The translations under genes and the position numbers were made by a program. DNA of 32,352 nucleotides from Paenibacillus terrae (GTDB lineage Bacteria > Bacillota > Bacilli > Paenibacillales > Paenibacillaceae). Below, piece after piece: positions 24,245 through 31,583 of this stretch (its first letter is position 1; every line of letters starts with the position of its first letter). Location of the stretch: contig NZ_PNXQ01000005.1 in the NCBI RefSeq assembly GCF_005217525.1, positions 70,677-103,028 on the forward strand. The letters are read 5' to 3'. Under the pieces are notes generated by a model that had not been told where the DNA came from, made no database searches, and saw only the letters and a program-made list of their open reading frames with translations.

Positions 24245-25908
24245 AAAGAGCACTCCTTAAGTAAGATATGATGAGGTAGAAATATCTCTCCTAAATTTAA
24301 TTCATTGTTTTTAGATACATCCCTATACTTCTTTGAAATAAAATCATAAAAAGGTTTATTCTTTTCCGTCTTTACATACGTAGCCTTAATATTATGAGGT
24401 AAAAAATGCTTGGAAACTAAATAAAGCATTGCTTCCTCAATTCCCTTGCCCATGACACGACAACTCATAACAAAATCATGGATTTCAGCCTGACCTCCAT
24501 CATCACATGAAACCGAAATCAGTCCTGTATAACCTGCATTTCCAAATTTGTCTTCCACTTCAAATAAAATTGCATGATTATTCGGTAGTTCACTCCAGGA
24601 CCAATACTCTTCAATCGTAAACCTGCGGGTCGCCATGTTAAACTGATTCGTTTTATTCATTAACTGTACAGCCCGTGTTAGCAATAATTTATCTAATTTA
24701 TGTGGAGTCAGCTTAATTTCAAGTGAGTGGAGCCATTCTTCCAATGATCCTGCGTTTAACTTTATCGACTCCCGCTTTTGCTCCTGTTTGAACCAGTCTG
24801 TTCGTTTACGATCCTCCAACGTTATAGCAGGAGTCTCAAAACAATCCAGTTGGCTAATAAAAACTGGATATTGAGTTACATCTACAGGTAGGTCAGGTAC
24901 ATATATTTCAGGAAGAGCTTGCTTGATACGATCTCTTTCAGATGGATTATCATCCAAAAACACAACAGATTGCAGACCTAGATTGAGTTCTTTTACAATT
25001 TCAACAACATTGGCAGCCTTGTCGTTCCAGTTGATTCGAATTGAAGAAAAATCCTTTTTTTTCAGAATCATTTCCGGATGCTGTTCTATCATTTCTAGTG
25101 CTATCGGTTCGCTGTTTTTACTGCAAATAGCCAGAATGACACCTCGGTTACTCAATCTTTGCAATTCTTGCTGAAAAAGCTTGAAACTCTCACCGACGGG
25201 ATCAATCCCCCCCAGTTTGATGTTGTCAATGCCATCGTCGCCAATAACGCCACCCCAGAGCGTATTATCCAGATCACAGATAATTAGCTTTTTACTTTGT
25301 CCGTATAGACCACTAACGATTGATTTTAGCTCATTGGATACAAAGAGAAAAAAATCACGCGAGAACTGAATTTTCCCAAGTGCATACATTTTAGCATCGT
25401 AACTTTTTTGTTGGATTGCAGTATACCAATAGTTAGAATCAAGAATAATAACATGATCATGCTTTTGTAGTCGTTCTGAAAGACGTAGATTCATTTGCAT
25501 AAGTACATTACTTAATCCTACATTGTGCTTTAATGTCATCGATTGTATCCAACGGTAATGAGGTGGGAGGGACCAAGACACAACAAAAATATGTTTGGCT
25601 TTTCCCTCAGCCCTGATAATAAGCTCGCAAAATTGATCGACTTCATTAAGAACATCACCGATATCAATTTCCTTATATTCCAGCAGTTTATTAAAAGAAG
25701 GAATTACTTTCTCAGGACTTGTCCATAAAAGCAATATATCCTTTTTTTCCGACCATACGGAGTGATCAGAATTCATAAGAACCTGATTCACTTGGTTATA
25801 AGGGGCCTCTGTCACTTCTAACGTCAAATCCTGAAAAGATCCCTCTAGAAAACGAACCATCGGATTTAGATTAGAATCAGAGAGGATTAATAGTTTATTT
25901 TTTCTCAT
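24241..25908 (-). CDS. FkbH-like HAD-IIIC family protein
   Basis: A 555-residue protein of the FkbH family. Known members take 1,3-bisphosphoglycerate, dephosphorylate it and load a D-glyceryl unit on an ACP. Residues 1-195 are an N-terminal SGNH-like region. HAD motif I CDLDNTLWGG (D212, D214) starts the phosphatase-like domain, with ICSKN (about 261-265) and FLDDNPSERD (about 317-326) as later motifs. Residues about 400-540 form a C-terminal GNAT-like domain (LMNKTNQFNMATRR, GNAGYTGLISV, SCRVMGKGIEEAMLYLV). The ATG follows GGGAGAAAATAA. It overlaps the ACP gene downstream. Other known members use different acyl groups, so glyceryl is the most likely, not certain, substrate. Confidence 0.88.
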   Translation of the reverse strand: MRKNKLLILSDSNLNPMVRFLEGSFQDLTLEVTEAPYNQVNQVLMNSDHSVWSEKKDILLLWTSPEKVIPSFNKLLEYKEIDIGDVLNEVDQFCELIIRAEGKAKHIFVVSWSLPPHYRWIQSMTLKHNVGLSNVLMQMNLRLSERLQKHDHVIILDSNYWYTAIQQKSYDAKMYALGKIQFSRDFFLFVSNELKSIVSGLYGQSKKLIICDLDNTLWGGVIGDDGIDNIKLGGIDPVGESFKLFQQELQRLSNRGVILAICSKNSEPIALEMIEQHPEMILKKKDFSSIRINWNDKAANVVEIVKELNLGLQSVVFLDDNPSERDRIKQALPEIYVPDLPVDVTQYPVFISQLDCFETPAITLEDRKRTDWFKQEQKRESIKLNAGSLEEWLHSLEIKLTPHKLDKLLLTRAVQLMNKTNQFNMATRRFTIEEYWSWSELPNNHAILFEVEDKFGNAGYTGLISVSCDDGGQAEIHDFVMSCRVMGKGIEEAMLYLVSKHFLPHNIKATYVKTEKNKPFYDFISKKYRDVSKNNELNLGEIFLPHHILLKECSF

Positions 25909-25939
25909 TTATTTTCTCCCCCATAAATCAAGGTTCAAC

Positions 25940-26785
25940 TTACTTCATAATGGCGACACTACCACATAAGTCACTTATAGGCGTGTACTTAACACCATGT
26001 TCTCTGCAATACTCTCTAACCGCCTGCTTTACACCATGAAATCGAGTACTGTTGTAGTCATGGATTATAATATATCCTCCATCTGACATCTTAGGATAGA
26101 AAAATTTTAAGCCTTCGAGAATAGGCTGATACAAATCAACATCAAGACTAACAAATGCAAAAGTTTCATTCACATCACTTGCTGTTTCTGGAAAATATCC
26201 TTTTTTCACAATACAATTATCTTTAAACGCCATCTTTTCCAACACTAACTCCACATCCGAATTGCAAAATTCTCCAGCAATCGAGTTTGAAAAATCCCCT
26301 TTATTCTCGTTATCAATATCCTTTTGGTCAAAACCGCTAAAGGTATCAAATAAATATAATTGGCGATCAGGAAAAATCCGGTTAATATACTTAGAAAATT
26401 CACCCTTAAACACACCGAGTTCTGCTACACTTCCCTTTACTCCACACTCATTTATTTCATCAGCAATTTGCCGTAATAGAGCCAGCCTAGTGTCAAATTT
26501 CAAACTCATATAATAGTCAATAATTTTTTCCTTTTCAATCAATAACTCTTCAGTGAGTTGCTTGTACACTGATTCTCCGTGAATATTCGCTATAATTACA
26601 TAATCGAATTCAAGCTTACAGATTTCATTAGGAGCGACGACCGATTTGGACAAAAATTTCGAGCCTTGTTTAGATACATCGTTGTCTGCAAATGCAATAA
26701 CCTCGAATTCATCACTTAATAGATAATGAACACGAAGTCCCCCGTCACCTGCACCAAAAATAACTACTTTTTCTTTATCAACCAA
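25940..26785 (-). CDS. TylF/MycF-type O-methyltransferase with N-terminal Rossmann-like domain
   Basis: Residues 1-80 (KEKVVIFGAGDGGLRVHYLL, VIAFADND, FDYVIIANIH) resemble the small nucleotide-binding-like domain found at the front of sugar-modifying enzymes such as PglD. Residues about 110-281 match the macrocin O-methyltransferase family: GSVAELGVFKGEFSKYI (SAM loop), LYLFDTFSGFDQKD, KKGYFPETASD, FVSLDVDLYQPILEGLKFFYPKMSDGGYIIIHDYNS (metal-binding Asp residues), GVKQAVREYC. I choose the TTG at 26785, 8 bases after AGAGG; a GTG at 26794 abuts that site. Substrate likely a hydroxyl of a sugar or of its acyl group. SAM-dependent. Confidence 0.8.
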   Translation of the reverse strand: MVDKEKVVIFGAGDGGLRVHYLLSDEFEVIAFADNDVSKQGSKFLSKSVVAPNEICKLEFDYVIIANIHGESVYKQLTEELLIEKEKIIDYYMSLKFDTRLALLRQIADEINECGVKGSVAELGVFKGEFSKYINRIFPDRQLYLFDTFSGFDQKDIDNENKGDFSNSIAGEFCNSDVELVLEKMAFKDNCIVKKGYFPETASDVNETFAFVSLDVDLYQPILEGLKFFYPKMSDGGYIIIHDYNSTRFHGVKQAVREYCREHGVKYTPISDLCGSVAIMK

Positions 26786-26879
26786 ATTCCACACCTCTTC
26801 TTGAAATAAATATATTAATTGAATAATTGCTCTTTATTTATGCAAAACATGGCTGTGCTAATTGAGTCCAATATTATAT

Positions 26880-28025
26880 TCATCGAAAAAAAGCTTTCAT
26901 TTGGTTAATAACAAAGCTCTGCTCATCCACTGACATATTTGTTCCAGAGGGCAAACAAACTCCCTTTTCAAATAGTATTTGGCTAATATCCACACCACTT
27001 TCATGAGTGAAATATACGGCGTCCTTAAAGAGTGGCTGTAGATGAAGCGGCTTCCAGACTGGACGGGATTCAATGTTATCTTTGCCTAGATATCCTATTA
27101 AATCACTAACACTACTGCCTAAGATTTCAGGATCTATTGTCATTGTTGTCAACCATCGAGTAGACTTGCCAAAGCTTTTTTCCGGCATAAATTGTATTCC
27201 ATCAATTCCTGATAGCTCATATCTGTACTTTTCAAAGACTTCTCGTTTCTGTTGAATGCGCTCATCCAACACACGAAGCTGTCCTCTTCCTATGCCAGCC
27301 AAAACATTACTCAGACGATAATTAAAGCCAAGATCCTCATGCTGATAATGTATTGCCTTTTCCCTAGCCTGCGTTGCATAATGCCGCGCTCTACTCAGAG
27401 CTTCTATATCATCTGAAACCAGCATGCCTCCGCCAGAAGTGGTAATAATCTTATTTCCATTAAATGAAAGAATACCGAATTTTCCAAGCGTTCCACTCAT
27501 TTGCTTGTCGTAAGTTGCCCCGAGCGATTCTGCAGCATCTTCTACAATCGGCACCTCGTAATGATCACATATCGTTTTTAACCGATTGTAGTCTGCACTC
27601 TGTCCGTACAAATTGACTATGACTACAGCCTTAGGCTTTTTCCCCTTATCTGCATAAGTCTTCAATGCTCGCTCTAGTGCCTCAGGGGACATATTCCAAC
27701 TGTCCGGTTCTGAATCGATAAAGACAGGAATTGCACCTTGATATAAGATCGGGTTAGCACTGGCAACAAAGGTAAGAGAAGAACAAAAAACAATATCATC
27801 CTTTTCCACACCAAGCAATATTAAAGACAAGTGAATCGCTGCTGTTCCAGAACTTAGGGCAACAGCACCTCCACATCCTAAGTAGTTTGCCACCTCTGAT
27901 TCAAAAGCGTCTACATTTTTGCCCAGAGGGGCAATCCAGTTCGTTTCGAAGGCCTCTGTGATATATTGTTGTTCAAACCCGCCCATATGCGGTGAAGATA
28001 AATAAATTCTATCTCGGTTGGACAT
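26880..28025 (-). CDS. UDP-4-keto-6-deoxy-GlcNAc 4-aminotransferase (PglE/EpsN/LegC-type)
   Basis: A DegT-family PLP aminotransferase of 381 residues. It is very like B. subtilis EpsN and Campylobacter PglE in IYLSSPHMGGFEQQYI, NWIAPLGKNVDAFE, VFIDSEPDSWNMSP, VVIVNLYGQSADY, and the PLP lysine in SFNGNKIITTSGGGM (K192). D163 in VEDAAES contacts the cofactor ring. It would convert the LegB product to UDP-4-amino-4,6-dideoxy-GlcNAc. A GGGAT site precedes the ATG. It lies 6 bp after the pglD-like gene. In legionaminate terms it fills the LegC step. Confidence 0.9.
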   Translation of the reverse strand: MSNRDRIYLSSPHMGGFEQQYITEAFETNWIAPLGKNVDAFESEVANYLGCGGAVALSSGTAAIHLSLILLGVEKDDIVFCSSLTFVASANPILYQGAIPVFIDSEPDSWNMSPEALERALKTYADKGKKPKAVVIVNLYGQSADYNRLKTICDHYEVPIVEDAAESLGATYDKQMSGTLGKFGILSFNGNKIITTSGGGMLVSDDIEALSRARHYATQAREKAIHYQHEDLGFNYRLSNVLAGIGRGQLRVLDERIQQKREVFEKYRYELSGIDGIQFMPEKSFGKSTRWLTTMTIDPEILGSSVSDLIGYLGKDNIESRPVWKPLHLQPLFKDAVYFTHESGVDISQILFEKGVCLPSGTNMSVDEQSFVINQMKAFFR

Positions 28026-28031
28026 CTCATT

Positions 28032-28670
28032 TCATCCCTTATCCTTATAGGTTTTTATTACTTTGGCCGGACAACCCACAGCTATGACGTTCTCTGGCAA
28101 ATCGCGGATGACACAAGAAGCAGCACCAACGATGGTATCGCACCCTACACGAACACCAGGTATAAGACTTGCACCTATTCCGATATGAGCACAGCACCCG
28201 ATCTGAACTCCGCCTGCCATATGTACACCTGGGGAAATGTGTACAAAATCTTCTATCCGGCAATCGTGGTCTATGGTAGCTGCCGTATTAATAATGGTAT
28301 GCTCTCCAACGTAGGCGTCGGCATTAATAACTGAATTAGGCATGACAACCGTCCCCTCGCCGATGGATGCGCTCGGTGCGATTACAGCGCTCGGGTGAGC
28401 AGCAGTTCCAAATTTGACTGTTGCTGCTTTTAATTGACTCACAATTTTCATTCTGATTGTATTGTCTCCGATTGCTACAATGAACAGCGCTCCGGGATAC
28501 TGAAATAATAGTTTGTCAACCTGATTAATGTCCCCCAAGACCGGCAACCCGTTCCATTCTTCTTCGTTACAAAAGTCATCAAGAACTCCAATTATTTTTT
28601 CACCACAAGATCGTAAAATATCAACTATGACCTTGGCATGTCCTCCTGTTCCAAAAACGATATAGCTCAA
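28032..28670 (-). CDS. NeuD/PglD/EpsM-type sugar O/N-acetyltransferase
   Basis: A 212-residue left-handed beta-helix acyltransferase. The first 80 residues hold the small Rossmann-like domain (SYIVFGTGGHAKVIVDILR). The rest shows hexapeptide repeats (SASIGEGTVVMPNSVINADAYVG and following), the catalytic His in INTAATIDHDCRIED, and the HIGIGASLIPGV coenzyme-A region. It should acetylate UDP-4-amino-4,6-dideoxy-GlcNAc to UDP-N,N'-diacetylbacillosamine. The start is TTG after AAGGAGGGGCGGCC. Its place between the aminotransferase and the NeuC-like gene fits the LegH step. Confidence 0.9.
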   Translation of the reverse strand: MSYIVFGTGGHAKVIVDILRSCGEKIIGVLDDFCNEEEWNGLPVLGDINQVDKLLFQYPGALFIVAIGDNTIRMKIVSQLKAATVKFGTAAHPSAVIAPSASIGEGTVVMPNSVINADAYVGEHTIINTAATIDHDCRIEDFVHISPGVHMAGGVQIGCCAHIGIGASLIPGVRVGCDTIVGAASCVIRDLPENVIAVGCPAKVIKTYKDKG

Positions 28671-28682
28671 GGCCGCCCCTCC

Positions 28683-29822
28683 TTAATAGGTAATTGTCTT
28701 TTGAATAAGCTGCTCTGACTTGGATGTTCGTTTCAATATATCCACGATATGAGAGCTTGTGTTATCTCTACTGTATATATTGTCAGACGCTTCAACAATT
28801 TGCTGGAAAGGTTCAGACATTGCATACTCCAATGCAGACATCAGTTCGATCTCATCGGCTTTAATATCTATTGTGTTTGCAGAGCGCTCCCTACCTGTCT
28901 GACGGGTCCCAATGTTAATGACTGGAACATGAAAGGAAGCAGCCTCGATAATCCCCGAAGAGGAATTTCCAATGAATACTTTTGCATTTTTCAACATCGT
29001 CAGATAATCAAGTTGCTCAAAACTGGTCACAAGATGCATCTCACCTCTTGCAGCAAAACGATTATATACATCAACGATAGCATCAGCTCCAGCATCCGAA
29101 TTAGGCATCACACAAATAACCTCATTCTCTCCAGTCAAAAGAACTTCTAGCATCTTGCCAAGCTTGCTCATATCCACCTCTTCCGTGGTGACAGGATGGT
29201 AAGCAAATAACACATAATCGTTATCTATATCCAGATCGTATTTACGTTTTGTTTCCTCTAGATCAGGCAAGGATGTATTCATCATCGTTTCAATTCTCGG
29301 AGCACCGACTACATGGATTCTCCATGGTTCTTCCCCGAGCCGGATTAGACGCTCTCTGCTTCCATTTGTCGCCACGAAATGAATGTGAGCCAACTTACTG
29401 ATCGCATGCCGAACAGACTCATCAATCGTGCCGGATACTTCGCCACCATGTAAATGAACCAGCGGAATGTTCATGTGAGAGGACACAATCGCGGCTGCAA
29501 GCATTTCTCCCCGATCTCCCAGAACAACGACGAAATCTGGCTCCAAAGCTTCTATGGATTGCGTCATGCCCATGATTGCTATTCCGATAGAGCGAGACAT
29601 ATTGGCATGAGTTGACCCTTGCAGCAGACAGTCTACCTTAGCAGATACACGAAATCCGTCCTTATGAATAGCGTCCAATGTATATCCGTACTGTGAGGAT
29701 AAATGCATTCCTGTCACCAACAGATGGAGCTCCAGAGCATGTTCATCCTCAATAGCCCGCAAAACCGGGTAATATATCCCATAATCAGCCCGTGTTCCGG
29801 TAATCACCAATACTTTCTTCAT
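28683..29822 (-). CDS. neuC: Hydrolysing UDP-sugar 2-epimerase (NeuC/LegG-type)
   Basis: A GT-B-fold epimerase, 379 residues, that releases UDP while inverting C2. It starts VLVITGTRADYGIYYPVL, typical of NeuC. It has VVVLGDRGEMLAAA, PLVHLHGGEVSGTIDESVRHAISKLAH, FAYHPVT and GNSSSGIIEAASFHVPVINIGTRQTGRER. With a bacillosamine donor it would give 2,4-diacetamido-2,4,6-trideoxymannose (LegG); with UDP-GlcNAc it would give ManNAc (NeuC). The neighbouring legB, aminotransferase and acetyltransferase genes favour the former. Its ATG overlaps the neuB stop as ATGA. Confidence 0.93.
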   Translation of the reverse strand: MKKVLVITGTRADYGIYYPVLRAIEDEHALELHLLVTGMHLSSQYGYTLDAIHKDGFRVSAKVDCLLQGSTHANMSRSIGIAIMGMTQSIEALEPDFVVVLGDRGEMLAAAIVSSHMNIPLVHLHGGEVSGTIDESVRHAISKLAHIHFVATNGSRERLIRLGEEPWRIHVVGAPRIETMMNTSLPDLEETKRKYDLDIDNDYVLFAYHPVTTEEVDMSKLGKMLEVLLTGENEVICVMPNSDAGADAIVDVYNRFAARGEMHLVTSFEQLDYLTMLKNAKVFIGNSSSGIIEAASFHVPVINIGTRQTGRERSANTIDIKADEIELMSALEYAMSEPFQQIVEASDNIYSRDNTSSHIVDILKRTSKSEQLIQKTITY

Positions 29823-30847
29823 TGCACATCATCCCATGACAACAAATAGTCTTCATGTACATCCTTTAAAAGCTGCTTGCCAACTAAATCAGCATAATAT
29901 TTAGGAGCTATTCCCGTTCCTGGGCGTTTGATGACTAGATCTTCTTGAGTTATCGTCTGGCCTGCCTTTTTAGGTGCTGCCATCACAACACTCTTTCTTG
30001 CAACAGCTCTGGTGCTTTCCTCAGAGGGCATACACCTTTTAGCCCCATCCCCCAGAGCCTGCTCTACATTACGAATCGCAACAACCATTCTGGAGAAATC
30101 AACAGGCTCCAGTGAAGCCTTATGGTCAGGACCTGGAAGTGATCGATCCAACGTGAAATGCTTTTCAATAATTCTCGCTCCCAATGCTGAAGCCGCTACA
30201 GCAATCTCAATACCAGCAGTGTGATCCGAATATCCTGTGACCTTCCCAAAAGCTTTAGAAATTGTATTCATAGCCAACAAGTTAACATCTTCCAAAGGTG
30301 CCGGATAGTCGGAAGTACAGTGTAGCAATAATACGTCACTTTTTTTGAATGCTTGTAACGATTCTCCAATTTCATCCAGATTAGACATTCCGGTAGATAG
30401 AATAATTGGGCGCCCATAGCGATCGAGCTTCTGAAGAAAGGGAATATTGTTCATATCTCCCGATCCAACCTTGAAAGCATCGATATCAATTGAATTCAGA
30501 AAATCGGCACTTTCTTCATCAAAGGGTGTAGAGAGAAAGTCTATTCCTTTATCCTCACAATACTTTTTCAACAGAACAAAATCATCAAAGCTTAATTCCA
30601 GCTGTTTTAACATGTCCAGTTGGCTCTCGGTGGAGTTCGTATTTTCTGTCTGGTAATCAGCCTTTTGGGCGTACTTGGTTACCAGTTTTTCGCTTTTAAA
30701 GGTCTGGAACTTCACCGCATCGGCACCGCACAAAATCGCCTGATCAATACACTCAAATGCAAGCTCCAATGATCCGTTATGGTTTACGCCCACCTCTGCA
30801 ATAATGTAGATGGAATGGCTGTCGTTATTTGATAAAAAGCTTTGCAT
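29819..30847 (-). CDS. neuB: Nonulosonic acid synthase (NeuB/LegI-type)
   Basis: Condenses phosphoenolpyruvate with a six-carbon amino sugar to make a nonulosonic acid. 342 residues in two parts. The TIM barrel is about 1-280: YIIAEVGVNHNGSLELA, GADAVKFQTFKSEKLVT, FLSTPFDEESADFL, KVGSGDMNNIPFL, HCTSDYPAP, GYSDHTAGIEIA, EKHFTLDR and GPDHKASLEP. The C-terminal antifreeze-like SAF domain follows from about 285 (RKSVVMAAPKKAGQTITQEDL, KRPGTGIAPKY). An AGGAGGGAG site precedes the ATG. The sugar made is inferred to be legionaminic acid from the gene set. Confidence 0.94.
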   Translation of the reverse strand: MQSFLSNNDSHSIYIIAEVGVNHNGSLELAFECIDQAILCGADAVKFQTFKSEKLVTKYAQKADYQTENTNSTESQLDMLKQLELSFDDFVLLKKYCEDKGIDFLSTPFDEESADFLNSIDIDAFKVGSGDMNNIPFLQKLDRYGRPIILSTGMSNLDEIGESLQAFKKSDVLLLHCTSDYPAPLEDVNLLAMNTISKAFGKVTGYSDHTAGIEIAVAASALGARIIEKHFTLDRSLPGPDHKASLEPVDFSRMVVAIRNVEQALGDGAKRCMPSEESTRAVARKSVVMAAPKKAGQTITQEDLVIKRPGTGIAPKYYADLVGKQLLKDVHEDYLLSWDDVQ

Positions 30848-30875
30848 GCTATACTACTCCCTCCTGTTGCGGGGA

Positions 30876-31583
30876 TCACTTGTGATTGGATTCTCTCCAA
30901 AAAAACTCTGCCATCTTCAAATCAAACGCGTCATCTATGTCAACTGATCGTTCTTTAGGCATAATATAACCGCAATTATGACGTCCAACCAGGGTGCTAT
31001 GATTCATCAACAGATCTCTTTTTACGATATATATTGCTCCGTTTAGAACATACAATTCCTTTAGATCCTGTCTCCTTAAATGCTCCCTTTCACCTTCCAA
31101 GTAAGGCATTAGTCGTCCGTTATCCATTTCTCTTAGCAGGTAGGGTTGAACTTCTGATAAAGCGACACTTTGTAGTGAATCAGCCTGATTACTCGAAAAT
31201 ATTGTATACGCCTCTTCAATATCCATAGCATTTCGCAATGGAGATGTGGGCTGCAGCAGTATAATAACATCAAAAAATTGATCCAGCGTCTGTTCATAAA
31301 ATTCAACAGCATGCTTCAATACATCAATGCTTTTGGCCTCATCGGTAGCCAGCTCAGCAGGCCTTATAAATGGAACTGCTGCGCCAGCTTGACCTGACAC
31401 ACGAGCAATCTCTGCACTATCCGTTGTAACTACAACTTCGTCTACACAGCTACTGTTCAGCGCTGCCTCAATACTATATTGAATGAGCGGTTTATCATGT
31501 AACAATCTAATGTTTTTACCAGGTAAACCTTTTGATCCACCGCGCGCAGGAATAATCGCCAGACATTTATGATTGCCCATCAT
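30876..31583 (-). CDS. neuA: CMP-nonulosonate cytidylyltransferase (NeuA/LegF-type)
   Basis: Activates the nonulosonic acid with CTP to the CMP-sugar used by glycosyltransferases. The CTP-binding N-terminus is CLAIIPARGGSKGLPGKNIR, followed by VVTTDSAEIARVS, ILLQPTSPLRNAMDIEEAY and the C-terminal SVDIDDAFDLKMAE. Its 235 residues are the short, single-domain type. The first of two adjacent ATGs overlaps the legB-like stop (ATGA). A GGGTG a few bases upstream is a weak ribosome site, so coupling probably matters. Specificity (Neu5Ac, Leg or Pse) cannot be read from sequence by eye. Confidence 0.93.
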   Translation of the reverse strand: MMGNHKCLAIIPARGGSKGLPGKNIRLLHDKPLIQYSIEAALNSSCVDEVVVTTDSAEIARVSGQAGAAVPFIRPAELATDEAKSIDVLKHAVEFYEQTLDQFFDVIILLQPTSPLRNAMDIEEAYTIFSSNQADSLQSVALSEVQPYLLREMDNGRLMPYLEGEREHLRRQDLKELYVLNGAIYIVKRDLLMNHSTLVGRHNCGYIMPKERSVDIDDAFDLKMAEFFWRESNHK

